Source: Lysobacteraceae bacterium PS02340 (GTDB lineage: Bacteria; Pseudomonadota; Gammaproteobacteria; Xanthomonadales; Xanthomonadaceae). From it: a DNA stretch of 55,977 nt. This document shows, piece after piece, positions 27,117 to 37,477 of the stretch. The translations under genes and the position numbers were made by a program. The stretch's first letter is position 1. Every line of letters begins with the position of its first letter. The stretch is from the NCBI GenBank assembly GCA_029959605.1, contig JASCOC010000019.1, forward strand, positions 1 through 55,977, in the 5' to 3' direction. The notes under the pieces are model-generated. The model was given only the letters and a program-made list of their open reading frames with translations. It searched no databases and was not told the DNA's origin.

Positions 27117-29234
27117 ATGACTGACATGCATCCCCTCCTCATCGAACTCGGCACCGAAGAACTGCCGGTCAAGGCCCTGCCCGGCCTTGCGCAGGCGTTC
27201 TTCGACGGCGTGATCGCGGCGCTGGACAAGCGCGGCGTCGCGGTCGATCGCGGCGATGCGAAGCCGCTGTACACGCCGCGTCGTCTCGCGGTGCTGCTGT
27301 CGGGTGTCGCGCGCGAGCAGCCCGAGCAGCGCTCCGAAGTGCTGGGGCCGTATCTGAGCATCGCGCTCGATGCCGATGGCCAGCCGACCAAGGCGCTGCA
27401 GGGTTTCGCGGCGAAGACCGGTCTCGACTGGACGGCGCTCGAGAAGACCAGCGACGCCAAGGGCGAGCGTTTCGTGCATCGCGCGGTGACGCCGGGCGCC
27501 GCGACGGCGGCGCTGCTGCCGGACGTGCTGCACGACGCGATCGCGGCGATGCCGATTCCCAAGCCGATGCGCTGGGGCGCGCACGCGTATGCCTTCGCGC
27601 GGCCGGTGCACTGGCTGGTGCTGCTGCATGGCGGAACGATCATCGATGCCGAACTGTTCGGCGTGCGCAGCGGTCGCACGAGCCGCGGCCATCGCTTCAT
27701 GCACGACGCCGCGGTCGAGATCGCGGCGCCCGACGACTACGTCGAGGCGATGCGCAGCGCGAAGGTGCTCGTGGACGCCGATGCGCGTCGCAGCCGGATC
27801 GTCCAGGAAGTCGAGGGCGTCGCCCGCGCGCTCGGTGGCGACGCGCGCATCGAGGCCGACAATCTCGAGCAGGTGAACTGCCTGGTCGAATGGCCGAAGG
27901 CCATCGCCTGCACGTTCGAGCACGAGTTTCTCGCCGTGCCGCAGGAAGCCTTGATCGCGACGATGGAAGCGAACCAGAAGTTCTTCCCGGTGCTGCAGGA
28001 CGGGCGTCTGACCGAACATTTCATCGGCATCGCGAACATCGAATCGCGCGATCCGATCGAAGTCGCCAAGGGCTACGAACGCGTGATCCGTCCGCGCTTC
28101 GCCGACGCCAAGTTCTTCTTCGACGAAGACCTCAAGCAGGGCCTGTCGGCGATGAACGACGGCCTGAGCACCGTGACCTACCAGGCCAAGCTGGGCAGCG
28201 TGGCCGACAAGACCCTGCGCGTCGCCGCGCTGGCCGAAGTCATCGCGCCGCAGGTCGATTTGGATGCCGCCCTCGCGAAGCAGGCCGCATTGCTGTCGAA
28301 GGCCGATCTGCAGTCGCGCATGGTCAACGAGTTCCCGGAACTGCAGGGCATCGCGGGGCGCTATTACGCCAAGCAGGATTCGGCACTCGCCGGCCTGTCC
28401 GATGACGATCGCGCGTCGCTGGCGAACGCCCTCGACGAGGCCTGGCAGCCGCGCTTCGCCGGCGATGACATCGCGCTGTCGCCGCTGGGCAAGGTGCTGG
28501 CGATCGCCGAGCGTCTCGACACCTTGGCCGGTGGTTTCGCGGCGGGTCTCAAGCCGACCGGCAACAAGGATGCATTCGCGCTGCGGCGCAATGCGCTGGG
28601 GTTGGCGCGGACCTTGATCGAGAGCGGGTTCGATCTCGATCTTCAAGCGCTGCTGCGCAGCGCGATCGAGCGTGTCGGCGCGTTGCCCACCGGCAAGGAC
28701 GGCGCGAGCGCACTCGCCGATCGCGGCGAACTCTACGACTTCATCCTCGACCGCCTGAAGGGCTACTACGCCGACAAGGGCGCCACCGTGCAGCAGTTCA
28801 ACGCGGTCGCCGCGCTGCAGCCGAAGTCGCTCTACGACCTCGACCGTCGCATCGATGCGATCGGCACCTTCGCCGCATTGCCCGAAGCCGCCGCACTGGC
28901 CGCGGCCGACAAGCGCATCCGCAACATCCTGCGCAAGGCGGACATCGCGATTCCGGCCGACGTCGATCCCGCGCTGCTGCGCGAGCCGGCCGAGGCCGCG
29001 CTGGCGGAAGCCGTGGAAGCGGTGCATGGCGAAACGGGGCACGCGCTCGCGCATGGCGATTACGTGTCGGTTCTGACGCATCTGGCGCGACTGCGGCCGC
29101 AGGTCGATGCGTTCTTCGACAGCGTGATGGTCAATGCGGACGATGCCGCGCTGCGCGCCAATCGTCTCGCCCTGCTCAAGCGCCTGTCCGAGCGCCTGGG
29201 CAGCGTGGCTGCGATCGAGCATCTGTCGAGCTGA
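27117..29234 (+). CDS. glyS: Glycyl-tRNA synthetase beta subunit
   Basis: The beta subunit needed for tRNA recognition by the alpha2beta2 glycyl-tRNA synthetase. The 705-residue chain has the expected start ([22 protein letters not shown]), the [10 protein letters not shown] and [23 protein letters not shown] stretches, an HD-like segment ([12 protein letters not shown]) and the C-terminal anticodon-binding region with [18 protein letters not shown]. Full length. A REP-like inverted pair follows immediately, then tamA. Confidence 0.97.
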   Translation: MTDMHPLLIELGTEELPVKALPGLAQAFFDGVIAALDKRGVAVDRGDAKPLYTPRRLAVLLSGVAREQPEQRSEVLGPYLSIALDADGQPTKALQGFAAKTGLDWTALEKTSDAKGERFVHRAVTPGAATAALLPDVLHDAIAAMPIPKPMRWGAHAYAFARPVHWLVLLHGGTIIDAELFGVRSGRTSRGHRFMHDAAVEIAAPDDYVEAMRSAKVLVDADARRSRIVQEVEGVARALGGDARIEADNLEQVNCLVEWPKAIACTFEHEFLAVPQEALIATMEANQKFFPVLQDGRLTEHFIGIANIESRDPIEVAKGYERVIRPRFADAKFFFDEDLKQGLSAMNDGLSTVTYQAKLGSVADKTLRVAALAEVIAPQVDLDAALAKQAALLSKADLQSRMVNEFPELQGIAGRYYAKQDSALAGLSDDDRASLANALDEAWQPRFAGDDIALSPLGKVLAIAERLDTLAGGFAAGLKPTGNKDAFALRRNALGLARTLIESGFDLDLQALLRSAIERVGALPTGKDGASALADRGELYDFILDRLKGYYADKGATVQQFNAVAALQPKSLYDLDRRIDAIGTFAALPEAAALAAADKRIRNILRKADIAIPADVDPALLREPAEAALAEAVEAVHGETGHALAHGDYVSVLTHLARLRPQVDAFFDSVMVNADDAALRANRLALLKRLSERLGSVAAIEHLSS

Positions 29235-29245
29235 CAGGGGCCGTC

Positions 29246-29309
29246 GTGGGAGCGCGCTTGCGCGCGGGGATTTTGCACCGGATTCGATCGCGCGCAAGCA
29301 CGCTCCCAC
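29246..29309. repeat. REP-like inverted pair (GTGGGAGCGCGCTTGCGCG type)
   Basis: Two inverted copies (29246-29266 and 29289-29310) flank a 22-bp spacer. Each also forms a small internal hairpin (GCGCGCTTGCGCGC). The motif is widespread between genes in Pseudomonas and Xanthomonadales, and paired copies are typical of REPINs. Placed 12 bp after glyS, it may also end or stabilise the transcript. Confidence 0.85.
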
Positions 29310-29366
29310 GGGATATCGAGCTTGCCCGTTAATCGTCTCTTGACGCGCCTCCGGTATCCTCGCGCG

Positions 29367-31181
29367 ATGCCTCGTGTTCATGCGTGTCTCGCCGCCGTCC
29401 TTCTCCTGTGTTCGTCGGCCGCGGCGCACGCTGCGCGTGTCGAACGCGTCGACATCGTGGGCCTCGACGAGGAGATGACCGAGAACGTCCGCGTCTCGCT
29501 CGGTCTGCAGGATGCCGTGGGCCGCGACATTTCCGGCCGGCGCATGGGCTATCTGCTGCGCGAGGCCGAGCGCGAGACGCGCAAGGCGCTCGAACCGTTC
29601 GGGTATTACTCGCCCACCATCGACGTGCAGCGCAGCCGCGAAGGCGACGTGCTCTCGGTGCGCGTGGTCGTCGATCCGGGCCAGCCGGTGCGCGTGCGCA
29701 ACAGCGACATCGCGATCATCGGCGAGGGCGGGCAGGACCGGTACCTGGCCCGCGACATCGCCCGCTTCGTGCCGAGCGAAGGCGCGGTGTTCAACCATCC
29801 CGAATACGACGCGAGCCGCAACCAGCTCAGCCGCCGCCTCACCGAGCGTGGGTACTTCGACGCCGAGTTCGCCTCGCGCCGCGTCGAAGTCACGCGCGCG
29901 GATTTCGCCGCGGACATCGACGTGGTCTGGAACAGTGGCGATCGCTACAACATGGGCGCGACCACGTTCGAGCAGACGCCCGAGCAGATCATCAACGACG
30001 ATCTGCTCGAGCGCCTCGTCTACTGGGAAGAAGGCAGTTACTACCATCAGGGCCGTATCGACCGCCTGCGGTCGTCGCTCGGCCGGCTGGACTACTTCTC
30101 CGACATCGACATCGAGCCGCAGGTCGACCAGGCCAACGAACGCCGCGAAGTGCCGGTCAAGGTCACGCTCACCCCGGCCAAGCGCAGCATCTACACCTCG
30201 GGCGTGAGCTACGGCACCGACAGCGGCGCCGGTATCCGCCTCGGCGTGGAGCGCCGCTACGTCAACATGCGCGGCCACAAGGCGCTGGCGCAGATCGACT
30301 ACGCGCAGCGTCGCAAGACGCTCACCCTGCAGTACCGCGTGCCGGCGTTCGCCTGGCTCGACGGCTGGTACACCGCCAGTCTGCAGGCGGCCGACGAACA
30401 GACCGACTACATCGATTCGCGGCGCGTCGAATTCGTGGGCAGCCGCAATGGCCAGTACAACGAGTTCCTCAATCTCGTCGCCTCGCTGCACGTGCTGCGC
30501 GAGCGCTGGGCCTATGCGCCGGAAGAAGATCCGGACAACCCGATCGACGTCGACGACGAGTTCGCCGGCGCGCTGTACCGCTACGCCACCTTCGCCTATC
30601 CCTCGCTGCGCGCCGAATACATCGACGTCGACGATCGCCTGTTCCCGACCAGCGGCATCGGCGGTTCGGTGATGCTGCGCGGCGGACTCGAAGGCGTGGG
30701 CTCGGACGCTTCGTTCGGACAGGTCCACGTGCGCGCGAGCTGGTTCAAGGGCATCGGCGAGCGCAACCGCCTGATCGTGCGCGGCGAGCTTGGTCATACC
30801 TTCACCGACGTGCTGGTCGGCATTCCGCCGAGCCTGCGTTTCTACGCCGGCGGTGACCGCAGCATCCGCGGGTACGACTGGCGCGAGGTCGGCCCGCGGA
30901 TTCCGGCGCGCGATGGCCGTCGCGCATTCGCGATCGGCGCCAAGAACGTGGTCACCGCGAGCGTTGAGTTCGAACGCTATTTCACCGACACGATCGGCGC
31001 GGCGGTGTTCGTCGACAGCGGCGACGCCTTCGACGGCACCTCGCCGGAATGGCGCACCGGCGTCGGCATCGGCGCACGCTACAAATCGCCGGTGGGACCG
31101 CTGAAACTCGACATCGCGCGTGGTCTCGACAACCCCGATTCGTCGTTCACGATCGGCCTGTCGATCGGCGCGGAGTTCTGA
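29367..31181 (+). CDS. tamA: Translocation and assembly module outer-membrane protein TamA
   Basis: Outer-membrane Omp85-family barrel that works with TamB in moving lipids and assembling outer-membrane proteins. A signal peptide (ACLAAVLLLCSSAAAHA, cleavage about residue 22) precedes three POTRA domains (roughly 23-270) and a 16-strand barrel. The barrel holds the GGDRSIRGYDW signature and ends FTIGLSIGAEF, with the terminal aromatic residue expected of such barrels. The start at 29367 is preferred to an ATG 15 codons earlier because it begins a proper signal peptide. tamB starts one base after the stop codon. Confidence 0.95.
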   Translation: MPRVHACLAAVLLLCSSAAAHAARVERVDIVGLDEEMTENVRVSLGLQDAVGRDISGRRMGYLLREAERETRKALEPFGYYSPTIDVQRSREGDVLSVRVVVDPGQPVRVRNSDIAIIGEGGQDRYLARDIARFVPSEGAVFNHPEYDASRNQLSRRLTERGYFDAEFASRRVEVTRADFAADIDVVWNSGDRYNMGATTFEQTPEQIINDDLLERLVYWEEGSYYHQGRIDRLRSSLGRLDYFSDIDIEPQVDQANERREVPVKVTLTPAKRSIYTSGVSYGTDSGAGIRLGVERRYVNMRGHKALAQIDYAQRRKTLTLQYRVPAFAWLDGWYTASLQAADEQTDYIDSRRVEFVGSRNGQYNEFLNLVASLHVLRERWAYAPEEDPDNPIDVDDEFAGALYRYATFAYPSLRAEYIDVDDRLFPTSGIGGSVMLRGGLEGVGSDASFGQVHVRASWFKGIGERNRLIVRGELGHTFTDVLVGIPPSLRFYAGGDRSIRGYDWREVGPRIPARDGRRAFAIGAKNVVTASVEFERYFTDTIGAAVFVDSGDAFDGTSPEWRTGVGIGARYKSPVGPLKLDIARGLDNPDSSFTIGLSIGAEF

Positions 31182-31182
31182 C

Positions 31183-34100
31183 ATGGCTTTTGGTCGTCAC
31201 CGTCTGCCCAACGATCTGACCCCAGAAGAGCGCGAGGCGCGCATCGCCGAACTGCGTGCGCGCCGCCGCGCGCGGGCGCGCAAGCTCGCGATCCGCAGCG
31301 CGATCGGCATTGCCGCACTGATCGTGCTGCTGATCATCGTCGTGTGGTGGCTGCTGACCACGTTCGGCGGCCGCGATTTCCTGCTCAACCAGGTCGCCTC
31401 GCGCCTGCCCGCCGGCACCGAACTGACCTGGCGCGCGGCCGAAGGCCCGGCCTCCGGCCCGCTGACGATGTACGACGTGCGCTACGTGCAGCGCAGCTGC
31501 CCGGATGTCGAAGAACAGCCGGTCCCCTACGGCGAATGCGACGAACCGCGCGTGCTGGTGTTCGAAGCCGAGCGCGTGACGGTGGATCCGGCGGTGATGC
31601 CGCTGGTGGGTCGTCGCCTGCGGCTCGACGTGCTCGACATCGACAACGCGGTGCTGTCGATGCCGCCGCCGGTCGACACGCCGTTCGAGCTGCCGCGCTG
31701 GCCCGATTCGCTGCCGCGCATCGATCTGCCGCTGTCGCTGCAGGCCGATACGATCCGCATCGACGGCTTTCGCGTCGAGCAGGCGGGCGAGTCGCTGATC
31801 GACATCCGCAGCGTGCGCGGTGGCCTCGACGCGCAGCAGGGCGAACTCAACCTCGCGAACGTCGTCGTCGACAGCGACCGCGGCCTGTTCACCGCGAACG
31901 GCGTCTACGCACCCGACGACGACTACCGCATGGACGTCACCGCCAGCGCACTGATTCCCGCGCCGCCGGCGCGCACGCGTCCGCGCATCGGTCTGGTCGC
32001 GCGTGGCGATCTGTCGCGCCTGGATATCGCCGTGGTCGGTCATGTGCCGGCGCCGCTGAAGGCCGTGGTGACCCTGCGCGGCCGCGAGAATCCCGGCTGG
32101 GCGCTGCGCGCCGACAGCACGCGCCTCGATCCCGCATTGCTGATGGGTGGCGGCGAACCCGGCACGCCGCTGGCGTTCGACATCCGCGCCGATGGCCAGG
32201 GCGGCGCCGCCGAACTGCAGGGCACTGCCACGTACGGCGAAGCCGACGCGAACCCGATCCGCGTCGTGCTGCAGCCCTCGAAGGTGAAGCTGGAAGACCA
32301 GCGCCTGGATCTCGATCCGCTGGTCGTCGATCTCTTCGACGGCCGGGTCAAGCTGCGCGGCTTCGCCGACGTCACCGAGCCGGGCGACGTGCGCTTCCGC
32401 TTCGCGACCAATGCGCGCGGGCTGCAGTTCGGCGCCGATCCGGACGCCGCCGAACCCGCGCCGCCGATCATGGCCGACGCCGATCTGGGCATCGCCGGCA
32501 GCACCGCGGCCTGGGCGGCGATCGGCAAGGCCACCGTCGAGCGCGACGGTCTGCGCGCGAACGTCGATTTCGACGGCCGCGGCGACGCGGAACGCATGCG
32601 CCTGCAGACCGCGCGCGTGACCATGCCGACCGGCACCCTCGATGCCAGCGGCGACGTCGCCTGGGCGCCGGCGCTGCAATGGGACCTCGACGCGACGCTG
32701 GCCGGCTTCGATCCCGGCTACTTCGCGCGCGACTGGAAGGGTGCGGTCAACGGCACGTTCGCCACGACCGGTAACACCCGCGACGACGGCGGCCTGGAAG
32801 TGGCGGTGGACGCCAGTGATCTGGGCGGCACGTTGCGCGGGCGCCGGCTCGATGGCCGTGCGACGTTCGCGATGCACGGCCCGGCCACCGCTGCCGGCGA
32901 CGCCGGACGCACCGATTTCGAAGGCGAGGTCGCGCTGTCGCTCGGCGGCAGCCGCGTCGATGCGACCGCGACCGTGACCGATCGCCTCGACATCGACGCG
33001 ACGCTGGCACCGCTGCAGCTCGCCGATTTCCTGCCCGATACCGGCGGCGTACTGCGCGGCACCGTGCGCGTGACCGGCGCGCGCACCGCGCCCGACATCG
33101 CCGCCGATCTCACCGGCAGCGCACTGCGATACGGCGACTACGCGGCGACCAGCGCGCGCATCCAGGGCCGCCTGCCGTGGCGTGGCGATAGCGGCTCGCT
33201 GGACGTCGTCGCGACCGGCGTCAATGCCGGCATCGCCCTCGACGAAGTGCGGCTCGCGGCGCGCGGTGCGATCGAGAAGCTCCAGCTCGAGGCCAGTGCG
33301 CGCGGCGAAATCGGCACGGTGGACCTGTCGGGCAACGCCGAAAGCCGCAACGGCAACTGGCAGGGCACGCTCGCCAATCTGCGCCTCGCCCCGGCGACCG
33401 GCGCGAGCTGGGCACTGCAGTCGCCGGCGCAGTTCCAGCAAATCGGCACGCGCTACACCTTGACCGAAAGCTGCTTCGCCTCCAGCGGCGGCGGCTCGCT
33501 GTGCGCGAGCGCGGACTGGCCGCGCCAGGGCGTGTCGATCACCGGCTCCGGCCTGCCGCTTGCGCTTGCCACGCCGTATCTACCCGAGCAGGACGGCGGC
33601 CGTCCGTTCGTGCTGCGCGGCGAGATCGCACTCGAAGGCAGCGCGCGTCCGGTCGGCAACGGCTTCGTCGGCAGCGCGAGCATCCGCTCGGCCAGCGGCG
33701 GCGTCCGCACGTCGGAGCGCGCGCGCAACGACGTGGTGACCTACGACGATTTCCGCCTCGACGCAGAGTTCGACGCCAACCGCCTCAGCGCGACGCTGTC
33801 GACGACGCTCAACGAAGTCGGCCGCGTACAGGCGCAGGTGACCAACGGCTGGGATGCGTATGCGCCGCTGTCGGGCTCGCTGGTCGCCAACGTCGAAGAC
33901 CTGACCTTCGTCGAACTGTTCTCGCCCGACATCGTCGAACCCACCGGCCGCCTCACCGCGGACGTCACGATCGGCGGCACGCGTTCGCAGCCGACGATCG
34001 GGGGCCAGGCGCGTCTGGCGGATTTCTCGACCGAGATCCCTTCGCTGGCGATCGCGCTCGAGGACGGCAACATCAATCTCGACGCGCTGCCCGACGGCAC

Positions 34101-35130
34101 CGCGCGCATCGCCGGCAGCGTGCGTTCGGGCACCGGCACACTGAACATCGGCGGCGGCATCGGCTGGCAGGGTGAAGGCACGCCGGTCGTGCTGACCGTC
34201 AGCGGCACCGACGTGCTGGTGGCCGACACCAGCGACATGCACATCATCGCGTCCCCGGACATCACCGTGCGCTACACCGCACTGCAGCCGCTCAACGTCA
34301 CCGGCAAGGTGTTCGTCGATGTCGCGCTGCTCGATCTCGAACGTCTGAGCGAAGGCGTGTCGGTGTCGCCCGACGTGGTCGTGCTCGATCCGGTCGACCC
34401 GGAAGAGAGCAGCACCGCGTCGGCGCTGGAACTCGATCTGACGCTCACAGTCGGCGACAACGTCGGCCTGCGCGGCTTCGGCTTCGACGGCCGCATGAAG
34501 GGCCAGTTGCGCGTACGCGCGGCGCCGGGACGCGAGATGACCGGCAACGGCCGCCTCGCGGTCGACGGCCGCTACAAGGCCTACGGCCAGGAACTGCGGG
34601 TCACGCGCGGCAATCTGGTCTTCAACAACGGCCCGGTGTCGGACCCGATGCTCGACGTGCGCGCCGAGCGCCGGATCGATGCCGAGGACATCACCGCCGG
34701 CATCGACGTCAGCGGCCGCGCGTCGGCGCCGCAGGTCAACGTGTGGACCAACCCGTCGAGCGACGATTCGCAGGCGCTGTCGTATCTCGCGCTGGGCCGT
34801 TCGGCGTCCAGCCTGACCAGCGACGAAGGCCAGCAGATCGACGCCGCCGCGGCCGCGCTCAACGCCGGCGGCAACCTCGTCGCCGGCCAGCTCGGCAGCA
34901 AGATTGGCCTCGACAACGCCGGCATCAGCCAGTCGCGTGCACTGGGCGGCAGCGTGCTGGGCTTCGGCAAGCAGCTTTCGCCGAAACTCTACGTGGGCTT
35001 CGGCGTGTCGCTGCTCGGCACCGGTCAGGTGCTGACACTGAAGTACCTGCTGCGCGCAGGCTTCGACGTGGAGATCGAATCGAGCACGCTGGAGAACCGC
35101 GGTTCGGTGAACTGGCGGCACGAGCGGTAA
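31183..35130 (+). CDS. tamB: Translocation and assembly module inner-membrane protein TamB
   Basis: A very large (1315 residues) periplasm-spanning AsmA-like protein, anchored by one N-terminal helix (AIGIAALIVLLIIVVWWLL, about residues 40-60). A long repeating beta-groove follows, proposed to carry lipids between membranes. The C-terminal DUF490 domain (VWTNPSSDDSQALSYLALGR to the end) is the part that contacts TamA. The start at 31183 has CGGAG upstream and lies one base after tamA. The C-terminus is complete. Confidence 0.95.
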   Translation: MAFGRHRLPNDLTPEEREARIAELRARRRARARKLAIRSAIGIAALIVLLIIVVWWLLTTFGGRDFLLNQVASRLPAGTELTWRAAEGPASGPLTMYDVRYVQRSCPDVEEQPVPYGECDEPRVLVFEAERVTVDPAVMPLVGRRLRLDVLDIDNAVLSMPPPVDTPFELPRWPDSLPRIDLPLSLQADTIRIDGFRVEQAGESLIDIRSVRGGLDAQQGELNLANVVVDSDRGLFTANGVYAPDDDYRMDVTASALIPAPPARTRPRIGLVARGDLSRLDIAVVGHVPAPLKAVVTLRGRENPGWALRADSTRLDPALLMGGGEPGTPLAFDIRADGQGGAAELQGTATYGEADANPIRVVLQPSKVKLEDQRLDLDPLVVDLFDGRVKLRGFADVTEPGDVRFRFATNARGLQFGADPDAAEPAPPIMADADLGIAGSTAAWAAIGKATVERDGLRANVDFDGRGDAERMRLQTARVTMPTGTLDASGDVAWAPALQWDLDATLAGFDPGYFARDWKGAVNGTFATTGNTRDDGGLEVAVDASDLGGTLRGRRLDGRATFAMHGPATAAGDAGRTDFEGEVALSLGGSRVDATATVTDRLDIDATLAPLQLADFLPDTGGVLRGTVRVTGARTAPDIAADLTGSALRYGDYAATSARIQGRLPWRGDSGSLDVVATGVNAGIALDEVRLAARGAIEKLQLEASARGEIGTVDLSGNAESRNGNWQGTLANLRLAPATGASWALQSPAQFQQIGTRYTLTESCFASSGGGSLCASADWPRQGVSITGSGLPLALATPYLPEQDGGRPFVLRGEIALEGSARPVGNGFVGSASIRSASGGVRTSERARNDVVTYDDFRLDAEFDANRLSATLSTTLNEVGRVQAQVTNGWDAYAPLSGSLVANVEDLTFVELFSPDIVEPTGRLTADVTIGGTRSQPTIGGQARLADFSTEIPSLAIALEDGNINLDALPDGTARIAGSVRSGTGTLNIGGGIGWQGEGTPVVLTVSGTDVLVADTSDMHIIASPDITVRYTALQPLNVTGKVFVDVALLDLERLSEGVSVSPDVVVLDPVDPEESSTASALELDLTLTVGDNVGLRGFGFDGRMKGQLRVRAAPGREMTGNGRLAVDGRYKAYGQELRVTRGNLVFNNGPVSDPMLDVRAERRIDAEDITAGIDVSGRASAPQVNVWTNPSSDDSQALSYLALGRSASSLTSDEGQQIDAAAAALNAGGNLVAGQLGSKIGLDNAGISQSRALGGSVLGFGKQLSPKLYVGFGVSLLGTGQVLTLKYLLRAGFDVEIESSTLENRGSVNWRHER

Positions 35131-35402
35131 GAATCTAGCGAACCACTCCGCTTGGCGCGTCGTCCCAGCTGAAGCTGGGGCGACGGTCGAAAGTCGTCCG
35201 ACATCGATTCTTCGACCACCCCGAACGCCGCCAGGCTGCGTTAACGCTCCTCAACCCCGTCATTCCGGCGAAGGCCGGAATCCAGAGACTTGGGGCTTCG
35301 ACGAAACGCTGAAGACGCTGGATTCCGGCTTTCGCCGGAATGACGGGGACTTGCTCGGGTGTCCGTCAAGGCGACTGCAACGGATCCTTGCAACTCGAAG
35401 CA
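35131..35402. other. Gap holding repeats and convergent gene ends
   Basis: About 270 bp between the ends of the convergent tamB and the fusion gene. No gene seen. It contains the inverted pair at 35255-35348. Confidence 0.6.
35255..35348. repeat. REP-like inverted pair (CGTCATTCCGGCGAAGGCCGG type)
   Basis: Copies at 35255-35285 and 35318-35348 face each other around a 32-bp spacer. Each contains a GGCGAAGGCC-like hairpin. Related to the pair at 42758-42889. It lies between convergent genes and could serve both as a bidirectional terminator. Confidence 0.9.
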
Positions 35403-37358
35403 TCAACGCCCATCCGGCAACGCGATCGTGTCCTCACGGAACACCGCGACATGCGGCACGCCGTCGGCGCCGATCCAGCCGCGGTACATGCCCGGCGTGT
35501 TGAACGGAAACGCGACGCGGCCATCGGCGTCGAGGGCGATCGCGCCGCCGTCGCCGCCGGCACCCGGAATCAGCTGGTCGATGACCGCGTCCGATGCCAC
35601 GCGGATGTCGTCGCCGCGCAGGCGCACGCGGGCGCAGATCTCGTGCGCGGCGGCGGTGCGGATGTAGTACTCGCCCCAGCCGGTGCCCGACACCGCGCAG
35701 CGCGCGTCGGCCCAGGTGCCGGCGCCGATGATCGGTGCATCGCCGACACGGCCGTAGCGCTTGTTGGTCATGCCGCCGGTCGAGGTGCCCGCGGCCAGCA
35801 GGCCGTCGACGTCGAGCGCGACCGCGCCGACGGTGCCGAAGTATGGCCGCGCATCACCGGTCAGCACCGACGCCTGCGGCTGCGCCTTGCGTTCGGCCTC
35901 CAGTGCGCGCTGCAGCTGCTGCCAGCGACGCTCGGTGCGGAAATACGCCGGATCGACGAGTGCGATGTCCTGCGTCTTCGCGAACGCCTCGGCGCCCTCG
36001 CCCACCATCATCACGTGCGGCGAGGACGTCATCACCGCATCGGCGAGCAGGATCGGATTGCGCACGCGCGACACGCCGGCGATCGCGCCGGCCTGGCCGC
36101 TCGCGCCGTCCATCACCGCGGCGTCGAGTTCGTTGCGGCCGTCGTGGGTGAACACCGCGCCCTTGCCCGCGTTGAACATCGGCGCGTCCTCGAGCACGGT
36201 GATCGCCGCCTTGACCGCATCCATCGCCGGTGCACCCGCCTGCAGCTTCGCGTGGCCCGCGCGCAGTGCGGTTTCCAGCGCAGCGCGCGCTTCGGCCAGA
36301 CCCGCTGCGTCGAGGTCACCGCGTTCGACACCGGCGCCGCCGTGGATCGCCAGCACCACCGGCACGCCTTCGCTGGCCGGCAGTTCGCGCAGGCGGCCGC
36401 GCTCGACGGCGTAGCTCTGGCGCGAGACCGCGTGTTCGACCCGGCCCGTCGGCAGATGCAGCACCGACCCGGTGCCGGCGCCCACGGTGTCCACGCGCGC
36501 GATGCGCAGCGGCTTGCCGCGCTGCTGCACGTCGGTGAAGCCGCCACGCACCACGAGGGCGCCGCTCTGCGGCGTGGTCGCGAAGATGCGCGAGGTGCCG
36601 TCGCCCTCGACCGCAACGGCCGCGTCCTCGTCGACGCCCAGACCGATCACCACGCGTCCGTCGCTCAGCGTTTCGGCCTTGGCGATGAAGGCGAGCAACC
36701 GGCCGAGCCGGTCGCGCTCGCGGAAGTGCGTGTCGGTGACCACGCCGCGCAGCAGCGGAACGCGCAGGAAATCGCGCTCGATGGTGTTGGCATCGCCGAG
36801 CGGATTCGACAGCGCCTGCGGGCTGCGCAGGCTGCCACCGTCCATCGCGCCGTAGAGGAACTCGCCGAGGATCGCCAGGCCCGCGCTGGTGCCGCCGATC
36901 GGCTTGCCGGCCGCGATGTGCGCGTTGAGCGCGTCCTCGACCGGCGTGCCCTTCCAGAAATTCACGTAGTTGGACTGGTCGCCGCCGGCGATGAAGATGC
37001 CGTCCGCCTTGGCCAGACTCGCGAGCACGGCCGGATCGGTCGACGCCTCGCGGTTGGAGAACACGAAGGTCTCCACCGACGCGACGCCGCCGACATCGTT
37101 GTGGAACTCCTCGCCGATCTCGCCGGCATAGGACGCGCGCAGTACGACGACGTGGCCGTGTCCGGCCTTGCCGAGGAACCAGCGGATCGCCTCGTAGTTG
37201 CGGTCGCCGCCGCCCATCAGCAGCAGCCCCGGCGTCGGCGCCGACGGCGTGGGCAGCGCGGTGTCGCCGATCACGTGGCGCTCCACGCCGGCCGCCGATG
37301 CGACGCCCGCGATGCCGAGCCACAAGGCCAGCGTCCACTTCATCCCCGTCTTGCGCAT
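35403..37358 (-). CDS. Exported fusion: cyanophycinase + isoaspartyl peptidase/L-asparaginase
   Basis: A 651-residue two-enzyme protein. A signal peptide (MRKTGMKWTLALWLGIAGVASAA) is followed by a serine-type S51 cyanophycinase domain (about 40-320): GGDQSN (Q128), GGTSAG (S158), the DTHFRERDRLGRLL stretch with H211, and VDED with E244, as in CphB. Residues 330-651 are an N-terminal-nucleophile isoaspartyl peptidase/asparaginase: HGGAG at 339, the self-cleavage site FGTVGAVALD with T509, and RVGD at 537. Cyanophycinase releases beta-Asp-Arg dipeptides and isoaspartyl dipeptidases split them, so both steps are present. The start at 37358 has GGAG upstream. It is divergent from fecI. Substrate is inferred; general isoaspartyl-peptide scavenging is an alternative. 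Confidence 0.88.
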   Translation of the reverse strand: MRKTGMKWTLALWLGIAGVASAAGVERHVIGDTALPTPSAPTPGLLLMGGGDRNYEAIRWFLGKAGHGHVVVLRASYAGEIGEEFHNDVGGVASVETFVFSNREASTDPAVLASLAKADGIFIAGGDQSNYVNFWKGTPVEDALNAHIAAGKPIGGTSAGLAILGEFLYGAMDGGSLRSPQALSNPLGDANTIERDFLRVPLLRGVVTDTHFRERDRLGRLLAFIAKAETLSDGRVVIGLGVDEDAAVAVEGDGTSRIFATTPQSGALVVRGGFTDVQQRGKPLRIARVDTVGAGTGSVLHLPTGRVEHAVSRQSYAVERGRLRELPASEGVPVVLAIHGGAGVERGDLDAAGLAEARAALETALRAGHAKLQAGAPAMDAVKAAITVLEDAPMFNAGKGAVFTHDGRNELDAAVMDGASGQAGAIAGVSRVRNPILLADAVMTSSPHVMMVGEGAEAFAKTQDIALVDPAYFRTERRWQQLQRALEAERKAQPQASVLTGDARPYFGTVGAVALDVDGLLAAGTSTGGMTNKRYGRVGDAPIIGAGTWADARCAVSGTGWGEYYIRTAAAHEICARVRLRGDDIRVASDAVIDQLIPGAGGDGGAIALDADGRVAFPFNTPGMYRGWIGADGVPHVAVFREDTIALPDGR

Positions 37359-37477
37359 TGCCCTGCTCCCCGTCTGTCCGGCGCAGCGATCGCCACGCGT
37401 GTCCGATTCCATGACGAACGGAGGCGTGCGATCCCCCCGCTGCGTTGATGCCATCTGTTCGGCTATGTTGCCGCTAC
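37359..37477. promoter_or_regulatory. Shared divergent promoter region
   Basis: The 119 bp between the exported fusion gene and fecI must carry both promoters. I could not identify a convincing sigma-70 or ECF-type -35/-10 pair. Confidence 0.5.

Noticed and set aside
29339..29360. Sigma-70 promoter (TTGACG ... TATCCT) for tamA
   Set aside because: The spacing between the two hexamers is only nine bases.
26061..31184. A 1707-codon open frame on the minus strand across glyQ, glyS and tamA
   Set aside because: It is exactly antisense to three well-supported genes. High G/C at third codon positions on the plus strand removes stops from this frame; the translation has no domain resemblance.
35403..37358. 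Interpreting the fusion as two genes with a missed frameshift
   Set aside because: The reading frame is continuous through both domains with a plausible linker (about residues 305-330) and consistent codon bias.
37445..37469. TTGATG ... TATGTT as the fecI promoter
   Set aside because: A 13-bp spacer is too short for a normal sigma-70 promoter; no alternative consensus was matched.
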